64,000 bases of DNA from NCBI GenBank assembly GCA_028551475.1, contig CM052357.1:13873931-13937930 (forward strand), in the 5' to 3' direction. Under the pieces are notes generated by a model. The model searched no databases. It was not told the DNA's origin and was given only the letters and a program-made list of their open reading frames with translations. Below, piece by piece: positions 23,662-35,574 of this stretch. Positions within the stretch are counted from its first letter, which is position 1, and each line of letters begins with the position of its first letter. The position numbers and the translations under genes are program-made. Origin of the DNA: Casuarina equisetifolia. Taxonomy: Eukaryota; Streptophyta; Magnoliopsida; Fagales; Casuarinaceae.

Positions 23662-25265
23662 TGTTGGAAAATAGGATTTTGTTGTGATTGAAAATATTTT
23701 CTTGTAAATATCAATTCTCAAATTATGTTTTTCTAAATGTGCAAAAAGGAAAAAGTATAATAAGTAAAAGGTGTACAAATTATAATATCAATTAATGATA
23801 TTATAAAGTAATCGGGTTCCTACATTTTCTCATAAAATATATTCTTAAAGTATTTGTGACATATATTCAAATAAATGTTGATTATTTGAATATATTGATT
23901 ATTTAAATAATTCTTCAAGAAATATGAAATATACTTGAATATATTTTATCTTAGGAATATGATACTTGGTTTGGTAAAATTTCAAGAACAATATATTTGC
24001 TCAAATTCAATATACGCAATACATTACAAACGTGTTAATATTGGACTGGATATACATGCTGAATATATGTTATTACTGTACTGGACTTTTGCTGTTGGAT
24101 TGTGAGAATATAGGTACGGCCCAAGTTCACATCAGCTTGCCTGATCCCATTCATGTTATGATGTCGTCTTGGTCATTATCAGAGGCTTCTTGTTACGGTG
24201 TCGTCTTGATCATTATCAGAGGCTTCCTGTTACAGTGTCATCTAGATCACATCAGAGACTTTCTTGATACGCTTGCTGGCTACGACGTCATCTCACTTAA
24301 GGGCACATAAGAGATGCTTATTACTTGAAGGGTTATGCCCTAGCCATTTCATTCTCTCCCCAACGCTGCCTTCGTTTCTCTCAAGCGCCAAAGCTTCAAC
24401 GGGATGAATCTAGAGGAGATGGGCTGTCAGAACGGTCAGATTTTGAATTAAAAGGTTGAAATGAGGTTGATTTGATGGATAGTCTACTATTCCTAACGGG
24501 AAGAAGGCTACGGTTTAGGTTTGATTCAGAAAGAAAACCCTAGATCTGCTTATATTTAAAGGAGATGTGTACGTGAAGGTTTTCTCTTGATGATTGACAT
24601 ATATTTGAAGCATTCTTTTTATGAAAGATACTCTACTCAGCTTACTTACCATTTGATTCAAGATCATACATCATTTGGTGGTTTATAAGCTTTCGGTGAT
24701 ATTTGACTATTTGGTTTAATCTTTGATAATATCATCAATCATAGCTTGTATAACATTATTTATGTGCTGATTTCACTTATAATCATTTTCTACATATAAA
24801 TCTTGAGGAAAATTTGAAATCTTAATTTCTCCAAATTGGGGATTTCGTGATAGGAGCTTTGTATCTTGATATATTTGTTTGAATAGCTCCTCTGATCAGT
24901 AATATCCCATAAACTAACATATTGTTTGGGGATTTGCTATTGTATATGATCTTTTGATCATTATTTATATTTAGACTTAATAATTTGGATTAGGGAGAAC
25001 GTATTCTCCTAATCAGGTTGAGTAAAGGTGACTTCAATCAGTTGCATTGAAGGAGAAGAGGGAGGACGTAGGACTTTAAGGTAGAGTGCCGAACCACCGT
25101 GGTAAATTGGGTGTTAATTCTCTTGCTGTCTATTTGATTAAATATTTATGTCTGATTGCATATTATCATATAAATTGCTAAAGTAATTGATTAGAATTGT
25201 TGAGAAGAATATTTCGGTATAAGAACAATTCAACCCCCCTTCTTGTTAAGCCATAAAACCCAACA
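23662..25265 (+). repeat. 3' LTR of E2
   Basis: It begins TGTTGGAAAATAGG and ends AAACCCAACA and is followed by the target copy TCTAC. It has two 37-bp repeats (24174, 24211). Near 24985 it lacks a segment (around TCCTCTGAGAAGGAATTATT) that is present in the 5' copy. Confidence 0.9.
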
Positions 25266-25270
25266 TCTAC

Positions 25271-25455
25271 TACCATTGGGACAAAAATAGACCTTTTGTG
25301 TTTTAGTGCACTTTATGCCAAGGAATAAATGGGAAAGGCACCATTTAACCAATTAGCAAAATAGATTAGTATCCATAAATGGGAGTTCCCTTGTTTATGC
25401 ATTGAATAGAGAAAGGTTGTAGGCTGAGCAATTGAAGCCATGGTTTAGTAGGAAG
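25271..25455 (-). pseudogene. E3 copia RNase H, upstream part beyond E2
   Basis: The minus strand reads a degraded TPIYGYxDxxW-like start and a CTKTQKVYF segment where copia elements have SWKSKKQ. It continues toward 16589 if E2 and one TCTAC copy are removed. Matching is weak and rests partly on position. Confidence 0.4.
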
Positions 25456-25463
25456 GAGGTGTT

Positions 25464-25700
25464 GGAAAAAGAGCATGTTCCATGAAAATGTGTTTTGATG
25501 TGACAATTTCTCTTAGTAATTGTAAATAAATGGTTTTCATATTTTTATGTACTAAATAAAAATATAAAAAGTAAAAGATGTACAAATTATAATATCAATT
25601 AATGATATTATAAAGTAGTTAGGTTCTTACATTTTTATATGTATTATTATTTTATCTAGGTTGCAAAAAGAAAATTCTTGAGCAAGGAGAAAACATTGTT
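25464..25700 (+). mobile_element. Truncated LTR of a third Sirevirus-like subfamily
   Basis: It starts TGTTGGAAAAAGAGC and shares the block GTAAAAGATGTACAAATTAT and TCAATTAATGATATTATAAA with the E2 LTRs and the solo LTR. Similarity fades after about 25640 and no CCAACA end is visible before E4, so the right boundary is arbitrary. Confidence 0.55.
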
Positions 25701-26518
25701 GCTTACATGATGTTCTTAATATAAGAAAAATGATACTGTATATTTTGTTGCAATGAATCAATGTTTAAGGGCTCATTCGCACAACCTAAATTTATAAAGC
25801 CCAAAGGCTTTATGGAGGCCTAGCATGAGCAATACACGACATAAGTGTGGAATACGCGGCCTAAAACTTAAGTGACTTGGATTCTAATCAAGCTTTTAAT
25901 GACTTAGGCAACTTGGAGAACCATGTGACTTTCTCCATGAGTGACTTGACTGAGAATTTGTGATACAAAAGCTTGCTTGTGAATTGTTTTGCTCGTATGT
26001 GACTTGAATACTGAAATCAAGCTACATGAGAAGAAAATTAGCATGACTCGGGATGAGCTATGAAGAGAAGAACTTGATCTATTAAACCCATGTGAGATTT
26101 GAATGATTCTTGGAGAAAATGTTGTGACCCATGAAGAGATCCATTTGAATAGAAACAAGGAAAGATCTTTTAGAGATTTGGAAGCTAAAAGAATGTGGAT
26201 TTGCTAAAAAGATAGACGATTTGGTGGTTTGTGATGTATCCATAGGGATTTGGTTTAAGAATAAGAACATCTAAGAAAGATTCTCAAGGAAACTAGGAAA
26301 ACTAACCCACAAACCGAATGACGACCCAATGATTGTAGGTAAAAGGTTAGATCCTATGTAACTTTGGATGTATCTTAAAGCCTCTCAGTTGCCTCTATAT
26401 ATGATTGTTTTGGAGCATGCATGAATTGACTTAAAAACTAGATTAAGTATGTGATATTTGATCTCAAATTTGTCACATGGATGAACTTACCTATTAATCT
26501 TTAGAATCATGTAGGATT
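25701..26518. other. Unassigned DNA between LTR fragment and E4
   Basis: It may be the diverged rest of the LTR that starts at 25464. Only short frames are present, and I recognise no protein or RNA gene. Confidence 0.4.
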
Positions 26519-27165
26519 TGTTGCACTATTTGTAATACTTCTTACTGAAGTAAGCTTATACCAATTAGAATTACAGAGTCACTAAACTTGTTTTTGAATT
26601 AACATTTTATATTCTATTCTTATGAGACATATTGGATCCATAATGTCAAATATGAGACTGGCTAGTGTGGGCCAGTGCCTACTTATAGAGCCATGATGAG
26701 TGGAACTATATGGACGACACATTTAGTAAATGGCTAGATCTCTCTTTTAACTTTCAATACATACACTAATAATCCACATTTAGTGAAGATCTTACATTAT
26801 TGGTAAGTTGGGAAATATTTACAGTATAAGCTCAAGGCAAAAAATTGGGAATATCGAATTTAGGGCTTTCTCGAACACGTCACCTAGCTCTGACCTTTAT
26901 CTTATAACAACACACACATAGAAAAGAGAATGCATTGTACCAATAGAGAAGGAACCTGTGTTTTGCCTTAAACTTCCACTAGATCTTTAGTAAATTAAGC
27001 TATCACATCAAGCTAATGATTTAGGAGAGGATAAAGGAGAAGAATTGGGCCATGTTTATACAATATGGACTCAAAACAAGGTATTATTCTCTCCATACTT
27101 TCAATTACATGTTTGTGTTCTAAATGAGAAGCAAAGATCCATTTTTTAGCTCATATTTTTCAATA
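26519..27165 (+). repeat. 5' LTR of E4
   Basis: It starts TGTTGCACTATTTGTAATAC and ends TTTTTCAATA. It pairs with 34069-34725 over its whole length, with shared blocks such as AATTACAGAGTCACTAAAC. Confidence 0.88.
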
Positions 27166-27167
27166 AT

Positions 27168-27179
27168 TGGTATCAAAGT
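27168..27179 (+). other. E4 primer-binding site
   Basis: TGGTATCAAAGT lies two bases beyond the 5' LTR. It matches the initiator-Met tRNA site TGGTATCAGAGC with a G to A change. Confidence 0.8.
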
Positions 27180-28555
27180 AGAGTTTAGCTTCCATTTAGA
27201 GCATAAATTGAACAAAAAATTAAGATTTTGAGGAAGATATTTGGATTTTTGCTTCAAGTTCATGGATATCCAAATACCTATTTTGGTCGAACCTGATACC
27301 TAAAGGTCCCTAAACCACAAATTGACCTCATTAATGGCTAGATTGGCATTGGATCCATATCTTGGCATTGTCAGAAGTGTAATAGAAAATGGGTCAATCT
27401 AACCCAAATAGGTCTGACTGAGTTCAACACTATAAACTGTTTAGAAGGTGTAGTTGTTCTATCATCTAGCTTGGTAGAGGTTCATTTTTGGTTAGCAAAC
27501 TTGTCAATGTTGGACTCACTCCAAGAACTGACCATATTGGCCTATCTCGACCAAAATTTCGAATGTTGAAACTAGTTCATATTGGTTTTGCCAGTGACAC
27601 CTTCTAGCGGCATGTGGAGGCACGTGGGCAGCCTGTTTTGATGCCAAATTTCTCTGAATTTCTCTTAATTTCTCTTGTAATCATGATCTAGGCTTTGATA
27701 TTACTTTTGAGCTTTGCAAGCATTCTGGAATCCCAATTTTACTATTGAGTTTGTAATATTTGTTTGTATTTTGTAGTATATAAGTTGATTATGGATGTTT
27801 GCTATAATTTTGAACTATATATGGCCCTTTAGTACTTTTTTGATTTATGCTCGGATGTTATGGCCATGTATTACAATGTAAATCATTTATTGAATTATTA
27901 AATTTATTATTAATGACCATAATTTTTTTTATATATGTTTGATTATTTTAATATTTGGCCATTTTTATACATTCAAACATGCTTCTTTTTGGTTGTATTC
28001 TCATCCTTAATATTGGCATGCACACGTACTATAACACTTATTGAGTGTTGTTGATGATGCAATTTATGACATTTCAATTTGCCCCTAGTCCATGATGTTA
28101 AATTGCATATTGTATTGTAAGTTGTGTCCCTTGGTGTGAGAGGGTTTTGTGATTTAGTTGAGGTGTGACCATGAAAGTGGCACATTCTTGGCTAAATTGT
28201 GAAATTTTGGTCTTGCATAAGGAAAGGAATGCCTCTAGTTTTGGTGTATAGTTATCAACCCGAAGGAGGTGACTGTATGTTAATACTTGGAGGTGTACAT
28301 GGCATTGATTTATATGTGTGAGTTTAGATTTGTTAGGGTGGTTTATGTAGCCCAAAGGCAATAGACTGCAATGATTGGAATTTGCTCATGGCTGATGTTG
28401 TGTTGTAGGGTTTGCATTACTTGTTATGTATTATGCCCAAACGTGTTTGCATGATGATGTGTGTGAGCTCTATGTTTATACACTCACACAATGCTAACTT
28501 TTTCATCATTTATTTTACAATTATTATTAATCTAACCAATGTATCTATTACCATT

Positions 28556-29520
28556 GATGTCTTGGACAACTAAAATTTTAAGAAGTGGAAGGACGATATT
28601 TTCTTTACTATGAATGTAATTGATATGAGCAGAGCTTTAACTAACAAGTCACTTGTTGTGCTCACTACTGAAAGTATTGAAGAGCAAAAAAAGGATTATG
28701 AATAGTGGAAAAAGTATGATAAATTATGTTTGGTGACTATGCATTAATCCATATAGGAACACCTAAAAGAAGGTTTACCTATAATAGGTATTGCAAAGGA
28801 ATTCTTAGAAGCAGTAACAAGAAGGTATAGTGCCTCCATAAATGTTGAAGTGTCTCTGATTATTTAGGATTTGTTCTCCATGAGGTATGATTTTTCTGTT
28901 GGAGATGTTAGAAGCTATGTTGTAAGTATGATCCACCTTTAGTCTAGATTGAATGCACTTAACTTTCCTTTATCTGATAAGATCTAGGTTCATTATGTTG
29001 TAAATTCTCTTCCACCTAAGTTTAGCATGATAAAGACAACCTTCATTTCTCAAAATGAAGTTTAGGATATGAATGATCTATTAACAAAGGTTGTTGGTGA
29101 AGAATCTAAGATAAGAGGTGAGAAGAGACATGGTCATGTTTTTCATACCTAGGGTAATCAACCTTCTTACTCTCATGGCTTGAGGACAATTGGTCAGGTA
29201 TCCCACACTCAAGGTTCTACTTCCTATAGAGGAAGAAGGTTTAGGACCACTCCCTAAAGGTCTTTTCAAAATACTTAATCTGTTCCCAGGAACATTGGGT
29301 CCATTACTCGTACTTTAGGGTTCAAGAAAGTTGTGGTGAGCAAAAGTAATCTTAAGTGTTTTTATTATAAACAAACAGGTCATGCATAAAAAAAAAAAAA
29401 TTGTAATGCATTTACGACTTGGATGGTCAAACACTTAGTTAAAGGTAAAGGTAATTGTCCTCCTATCTTGGTTTGTGAATCCAATTTGTTTCAAGCACCC
29501 TTTAGTTCTTAGTGACTTGA
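28556..29520 (+). pseudogene. E4 gag remnant
   Basis: Frames encode KKWKDDIFFTMNVIDM, then VVNSLPPKFSMIKTTF and a basic region, ending in a decayed CCHC knuckle (CFYYKQTGHA then KNC near 29360-29405). The second cysteine is Tyr, and an A-rich slip lies next to it. At least ten stops interrupt it, most of them TAG. The role of gag is particle formation; this copy is not translatable. Confidence 0.7.
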
Positions 29521-29536
29521 TAGTGCAGCAACTAAT

Positions 29537-30788
29537 TGATAACTCTATTTTTATAGAGTTATTTTACCTATTTTTAGGCAATAAATAATACAATGCTTAT
29601 GAGAAAATATTTGAACTCATCTTTATTTACTTGAATTTGTCTTGTTTTTGTAGCACAAGGAGGCAAGGAGAAAAGGGATGAACATGGAGAACCTAATGCT
29701 TATTGTGTGCTAAAATCGTAATATCAAGTTCAAAAGAGTCAAGATGGGCTTGGGTTTTGGATGTTATTATTAGATTTTATTGTTATTGGGTTTTCTAAAT
29801 AATTAGAAAACCTAATCATAGTAGGAGTTCAAAGCCTAATTAAATTAGGAGTTCAAAACCCAATTGTTTTAAGTCTCTAAAACCCCACTTCTACTAAGAT
29901 AAGAGATAGGTCTAAACCTAAATCTTATTTAAGAGAAGAGAAAAGGCAAAAGAAGGGAGGAGAAGGAAATTGAGCACAACTTAAGAAAGAGGCCAAGAAT
30001 TCAAGGTTTTCTTGAAGAGAAGACAAAAAGGGTGACATACTTCTTGTTCTTGGATTGAAGATGCCTTCTTTATTTCTTATTACTATTCTTCTTCATTATT
30101 TCTTTATGTTTTAGTTTATTTTTGTTAGAGCTATGATGTAACCTAATTATGATAGTATGAATCTTATGATTATTATGTTTTGCAAGATATTTTGTTTATT
30201 TGAAGTTACATATTATTATGTTTAATGCTTTTAAGTGATTAGCTACCACTTGAATGATCTGATTTGTATGTTTGAGACCGATAGGAGATGATATGCAGTT
30301 GCTTCTTGTAATATGTAGCCATAAATTAAATATGGATAGACATATACCATATTATTTGTGTGGCTTTTGATGTAAACTGGGAATATTCATAAATCCTAAT
30401 GCATTTGGTTTGTTTCAATTCACATATAGAGATATAGTGAGTTAATGAACTAAGTAGGTTTGCTATACCTAGACATAGGATAGTAAATAAATTAGGAGAT
30501 TCCGCCATCACATAGATATTATCTCTCTTGCAAGCATAAATAATCAATATTAATACCTAGTAATTATGGTGAAATCGGACACTCTAACATATTTCCTTTA
30601 TTAAGTTTTCTTAAATTTAGTTGATTAATCTACCATCTATCAATTTGGTTTGTTAGATAAATTCTAGGAGTTGTTCACCATTAGTAATTAGTTGGCTTAG
30701 TAATCACCAATCTTTGTGGGACGATATCTTTCTTATCATTATATTACTTGTTCGACATGTTCACTTGTATTTAGAATTTCACCGAACA
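29537..30788 (+). mobile_element. 1.25 kb LTR-like insertion in E4, target duplication CTAAT
   Basis: The sequence runs from TGATAACTC to TTTCACCGAACA. CTAAT lies on both sides (29532-29536 and 30789-30793). Immediately inside the left end is a 10-bp perfect stem (29539-29548 with 29553-29562) around a TTTT loop. It has no long frame. TG and CA ends plus a 5 bp duplication suit a solo LTR of an unidentified family or a small non-autonomous LTR element. Strand is nominal. Removing it rejoins the E4 protease region (LDSAATN side to the TNKKRLEKNEEYF side). Confidence 0.75.
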
Positions 30789-30793
30789 CTAAT

Positions 30794-32058
30794 CAAGTTG
30801 CTTTGATGATTGTGGGTTCACAAACAAGAAGAGATTGGAAAAGAATGAGGAGTATTTCTTAGTTAGAAATAGTGAAAAAGTTGATGTATTATTTGTAGAA
30901 GATGTACTTATTTTAGACACTAGTTTTAGACTGACCTTATATAATATCTTTTATGTACCATCGTTCAGACATAATTTGGTTTTTGTATCTATGTTGGATA
31001 GATGTGGTTATGCTTTTCATGTTGAAAACTTTGTTATCAACATATATTATAATGGAGACAATGTTAGTAGTTGTGTAATGTCTGATGGTCTATATAGTTT
31101 ACATTTATCTCCTCATGAGATTTATGCTATTATTCATATTGCACAATATGTTTCAAAAAGAACTTTACCTGGGGATAAATCCTATGCATTGTGGCATCAC
31201 AAGCTTGGACACATTTCTAAAGCAAGAGTGGACAGGTTAATCCAGTTGAATGTCTTACATGATCTTGATAATGACATGGATGTTTGTGTGAAATGTTGCA
31301 AAGGGAAGATGGTTAAAGTTACAACGAAAATGACAGTGCATAGTTATGACTTGCTAAAAGTTATTCATACAAATACAAGTGGTTCGTATCATACTACAAT
31401 ATGTGGTCATTCTTACTTTATCACCTTTATTAATGATTTTTCTTAGTATGGTTATCTTTATTTAATTAAAGATAAGTTCGAGTCTCTTGACAAATTTAAG
31501 ATATTTAAAGTTGAAGCTGAGAAATAGTTGAAGAAAAGTATCAAAGTTGTGAGATTAGATAGAGGTGGTGAATTTTATGGTCATCAAGGTAATACTGTTT
31601 AGTTTAAAGTTCCATTTGCTCAATTTTTGTAGGATTATGGTATTGTTGCTTAGTTTATGATGCTTGACAGCCCTAAACAAAATGGGGTTGTTAAAAGGTA
31701 TAATAAAACCCTGCTCGACATGGTAAGAAGTATGACACATGGAACCAGTTTGCCTTTTTCTTTATGGGTTAAAGCTATTCATACTACTTTATATATTCTC
31801 AATTAAGTGCCCAACAAGTCTATCTCCTTGACACCTTATGAGTTAAATCATTTAAGAGTATTGGGATGTCTTGTAAAAGTGATATTGGACAATCCAAGTA
31901 TAGGAAAGTTGGATTCTAGAACTGTTCGATGTTATTTCATTGGTTATTCACTCCATTCCAAGGGGTATCGATTTTATAACTCCTCTGAAGGTTCCAGGAT
32001 TGTAGAGTCACAAACAGCTAAGTTTTTGGAATTGGATGTTGCAGAATCGAGTAAGTAA
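30794..32058 (+). pseudogene. E4 protease end and integrase, disrupted
   Basis: After the insert the frame reads TNKKRLEKNEEYFLVRN, then YNIFYVPSFRHNLVFVS, a standard post-protease segment. The integrase zinc finger follows (LWHHKLGHISK near 31190; CVKCCKGKM). The core shows IHTNTSG (normally HTD, first Asp changed to Asn), FITFINDFS and, after several TAG stops, LDRGGEF near 31555 and PKQNGVVKR near 31675. The tail has SLTPYELNH and LDSRTVRCYFIGYSLHSKG. Besides the stops, the first Asp of the D,D35E triad appears lost. Confidence 0.8.
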
Positions 32059-32329
32059 TTTTCAAACCATGGCATCTATGGATGATATTGATACTTCATG
32101 CCCTTTATCTTTGCAAATACATTCAGAGCCTTAATCTTCAGTACGTAGCATGATTGCTCCTTTAAATATACCTATAAAGGCTCCTATAGTTAGAAAATCT
32201 GTTAAAGAGAGAAAATTAGCTATTCATCTAGATTACATGGTTTATTTGGGAGAACATGATTATGATGTTGGTATTTCAAATGATCTAGTTACTTATGTAG
32301 AAGTTGTCTCCAGTCTCAATCTAGATTAT

Positions 32330-33640
32330 GGATAGATGCAATGCATGACAAGTTGAATTCTATGAAGCATAATGTTGTTTAGGACTTAGTTGATCTACCT
32401 AAAGCCTACAAACCTATCGATTCCAAGTGGGTTTAGAAAATTAAAAAGGATTTAACAAGTAAAGGTGAAAGGTTTAAGGCCAGATTAGTGGTTAAAGGTT
32501 TTACTTAAAAGGAAGGCATTAACTACAATGAAACCTTTTCACTAGTATCCTCTAAGGATTTATTCATAATTATTATGGCCTAGGTAGCTCACTTTGATAT
32601 GGAATTGCATCAAATGGATGTGAAAACTACCTTTTTTAATGAAAATCTTGATGAAGAAATTTACATAGTGCAGCCTAAAAGGTTTACTAAAGGTGATCCT
32701 AAACACCTTGTATGTAAGTTAAAGAAATTCATTTATGGTCTTAAAGATGCTTCTTGTCAGTAGTATTTCAAATTTGATGAACTTATTACTTCTGCGGGTT
32801 TATGGAGAATAGATTGGATCATTGCATATACATTAAGATTAGTGGCAGTAAGCTTATTTTTCTAGTACTTTATGTTGATGATATTTTGATTGCAAGTCTT
32901 AATAAGGTGTAACTTCATGAAATTAAACAATTATTGTCTACATAGTTTGACATGAAAGATCTTGGTGAAGCTAACTTTGTTCTTAGCATTGAGATTCATC
33001 AAAATTGTTCTCACAGATTATTAGGTCTTTCGCAAAGAACATATATAGATAGAGTTCTTACCAAGTTCAATATGCAAAATTCCAAACCTAGTAATGCTCT
33101 TATTTTGAGGAATGATAAGTTGAGCCAATTACAGTGTCCTTAAATTGAAGCTAAGAAAGAACTTATGCAGTTAGTACCTTATGATTTAGTAGTTGGTAGC
33201 ATTATATATGCACAAGTATGCACTAGACCTGATATTGCATTTGCCATTGGCTTACTTTGTTGATATCAGACTAATCCAAGTCACGACCATTGAGTGGCTA
33301 TTAAGAAAGTGCTGAGGTACCTAAAAAAGACAACAAATTACATGTTGATTATACTAGTTGTAAGAATGATTTTAAATCTACTTCAGGCTACATTTTTATG
33401 TTAATAGGTGCAGGCTAAATTTGTTACATGTTATAAAACTACAGTTTAAGTCATTTGGCTCAGAAATTTGATAAGAGATTTAACAACTTATCTATTAATG
33501 GCAACAAAAGCCTTACAGGGTCTAAACGCTTGAACATCAAATACTTAACTATTTGAGAATGAGTCAAGAATGGAAAAATCACTGTAGAATATATCAATAC
33601 AAATGCCATGCTTGTGTTTTTCATAGACATGTCACTTGTA
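32330..33640 (+). pseudogene. E4 reverse transcriptase and RNase H remnant
   Basis: Signatures in order are KAYKPIDSKWV with TAG at 32434-32436, RFKARLVVKGFT, KEGINYNETFS, LHQMDVKTTFFN, LVCKLKKFIYGLKDAS and the catalytic LYVDDILIAS near 32868-32897. SIIYAQVCTRPDIAFAIGLL near 33198 marks the connection to RNase H, which is poorly preserved to about 33640. The frame holds many TAG stops, for example at 32581-32583 in place of a Gln codon. Confidence 0.8.
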
Positions 33641-34068
33641 TAGGACTTAGCATCTTATAGGATCTCTATGATTAGTGGTAGTCTTGGTTATTTTGCATAC
33701 CAAAGAATATCTATATAGTTAACTATGATGTGAACTTGTTTTGCATAAGCTATGTATGTTGATTATCTATTATATGTTTGTTTGACTTAGGTATATAAAA
33801 CATATTGATGTTTTATATGTGTCAAGTTGTACTGTGCATGCATGAATTCTTTATTCATACATATGCCTTCATTCATATTCATATTTTTCTCAGTATGGTT
33901 AGGGCATTTCATTAAATGCCATACAGGAATGTCTTGCAATTTGAAGCTCTATGTGACAGAGTTGACTTTTAAGGGTCGTCTCTAGACTAAATTTATACAT
34001 GCATATTTTAGCATTTTAAAATATTTTCATTCTTTCTCATTCCCATTGATATCGCCAAAATAGGAGAT

Positions 34069-34725
34069 TATTGGACTATTTGTAATACTCCTTACTGAAG
34101 TGGGCTTATACCAATTGGAATTACAGAGTCACTAAACTTGTTTTTGAATAAACATTTTAATAGTCCATTCATATGAGACATATTGGATCCTTAATTATTG
34201 AATATGGAAATGGCTACGTGGGCTAATGCCTACTATATAGAAACCGTGATGAATGAGACTACATGGATGACACATTCAGTAAATAGCTAGATCCTTCCTT
34301 TAACTCTCATTACATACATTGATAATCTGTATTTAATGAAGATCTTACATGATTGGTAAGTTGGGAAATATTTATAGTTTAAGCTAAAGTAAGGGGCAAA
34401 ATTAGGAATACCAAATTTAGGGCCTTCTCAAACATGTCACCTACCTCTTACCTTTATCTTATAACAATACACACATATAAAAAGGAGAATGCACTGTAGC
34501 AACAGAGAAGGAACATGTGTTTTGCCTCAAACTCCCACTAGATCTTCATTGGATTAAGCTATTTCATCAAACCAATGACTTAGGAAAGAACAAAGAAGAA
34601 GAATCAAGCTACGTTCGTACATATGGACTCAAAACAAGGTACTATTCTCTTTTTACTTTCAATTATATGTTTGTGTTCTAAATGAGAAGAAAAAAAATCT
34701 GTTTTTGAGCTTAGATTTTCCAATA
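34069..34725 (+). repeat. 3' LTR of E4
   Basis: It starts TATTGGACTATTTGTAATAC, preceded by the purine-rich AATAGGAGAT, and ends TTTTCCAATA before the target copy GGATC. Confidence 0.88.
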
Positions 34726-34730
34726 GGATC

Positions 34731-35574
34731 ATCATATTTAACAATACCAGCATCAAACTTCATTGAATTATGGTGGGCTTCAATTTGGGCACCTTACCTT
34801 AGAAATGAATTCTCATGCATATTTATGTTAATTGAGATAAAATCAATCCATGATCAGCCAATGTCCACATTAAGAAAGAACTTGAACTCACTTAACTTTC
34901 ACATGAAAGTTGGAATGAAGGTATTTCTTCAAATTGGAGATGATAAACACATTGTTATCTACAATAAAGATTTTGTCACATCTAATATTGAATAGTGAAT
35001 AATCATGTCTAGACTAAGTTAAGCTTGTAGTGAGAAAAGTCATTATTATTGATGTGAAACTTGTTTTAGCTCTTATAAAGGTTTTTACAAATGGTAGACT
35101 ATACCCTTATAATGAGTGTGAAAATTAAGTGTATGTATACCTCATTGATGAGATCATCATGAAAAATGTATTCTCAACATGTAGTTGATGCATGGGCCAA
35201 TGGCAAGTAGCCAATATGGTTATGATAGCTTAGATGGTCACCATTTTTGTCTTGGGTAAGAAGGTTTCCAAATAGTTGATCTTTTTGTTTCAGCCAAAAT
35301 TTTGACTACTAGGCCAGTCTTATATCTCTTAATGCATCCACTAACCAAATATTATCTCGTGCACTCATTTTTAATGGATGGGATAGCATTAAGAAAAAAG
35401 TAGTACAAGATCCCAAAATTTTGCTTTTTGGTGGAATAGTAAATTACATGGGATATTAGTTATTTCCCCTAAAATCATCTTTTGTTTCATTAAACTCATA
35501 TATAATAAATGCAAGATAAAAATAATACCTTAAAAAGTTTAGCAACCAAATCCTTTCCTTTACTTCCTTTGGTT
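34731..35574. other. Unassigned DNA
   Basis: One open frame of 97 codons (34705-34995) begins inside the E4 LTR and shows no recognisable protein. It is probably chance. Nothing else is identified. Confidence 0.4.

Larger units (their letters stand above)
16590..25265 (+). mobile_element. E2: Sirevirus-like Ty1/copia retrotransposon, nearly complete
   Basis: The 8.7 kb element has two ~1.6 kb LTRs (16590-18248 and 23662-25265) and the target duplication TCTAC on both sides (16585-16589 and 25266-25270). The primer site TGGTATCAGAGCTAGG at 18251-18266 is complementary to initiator-Met tRNA. The order is gag, protease, integrase, reverse transcriptase, RNase H, the copia order. A long gag with a coiled-coil extension and a second knuckle, several polypurine tracts and long LTRs point to the Sirevirus lineage; that assignment is mine by features. 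Frameshifts and stops in every domain make it non-autonomous. The LTR copies differ at many sites, largely C/T and G/A. Confidence 0.93.
26519..34725 (+). mobile_element. E4: degenerate Ty1/copia retrotransposon with a nested insert
   Basis: Its LTRs are 26519-27165 and 34069-34725, flanked by GGATT (26514-26518) and GGATC (34726-34730), a target duplication with one mismatch. The primer site TGGTATCAAAG follows the 5' LTR at 27168, and the purine-rich AATAGGAGAT precedes the 3' LTR. Gag, protease/integrase and reverse transcriptase/RNase H lie in copia order. A 1252 bp insert with its own target duplication interrupts the protease region. Without that insert (and one 5 bp target copy) the element is about 6.95 kb. 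Most in-frame stops are TAG at former Gln or Trp codons. Confidence 0.88.

Noticed and set aside
34705-34995. A 97-codon plus-strand frame next to E4
   Set aside because: It begins inside the E4 3' LTR and crosses the target duplication, so it is most likely chance.
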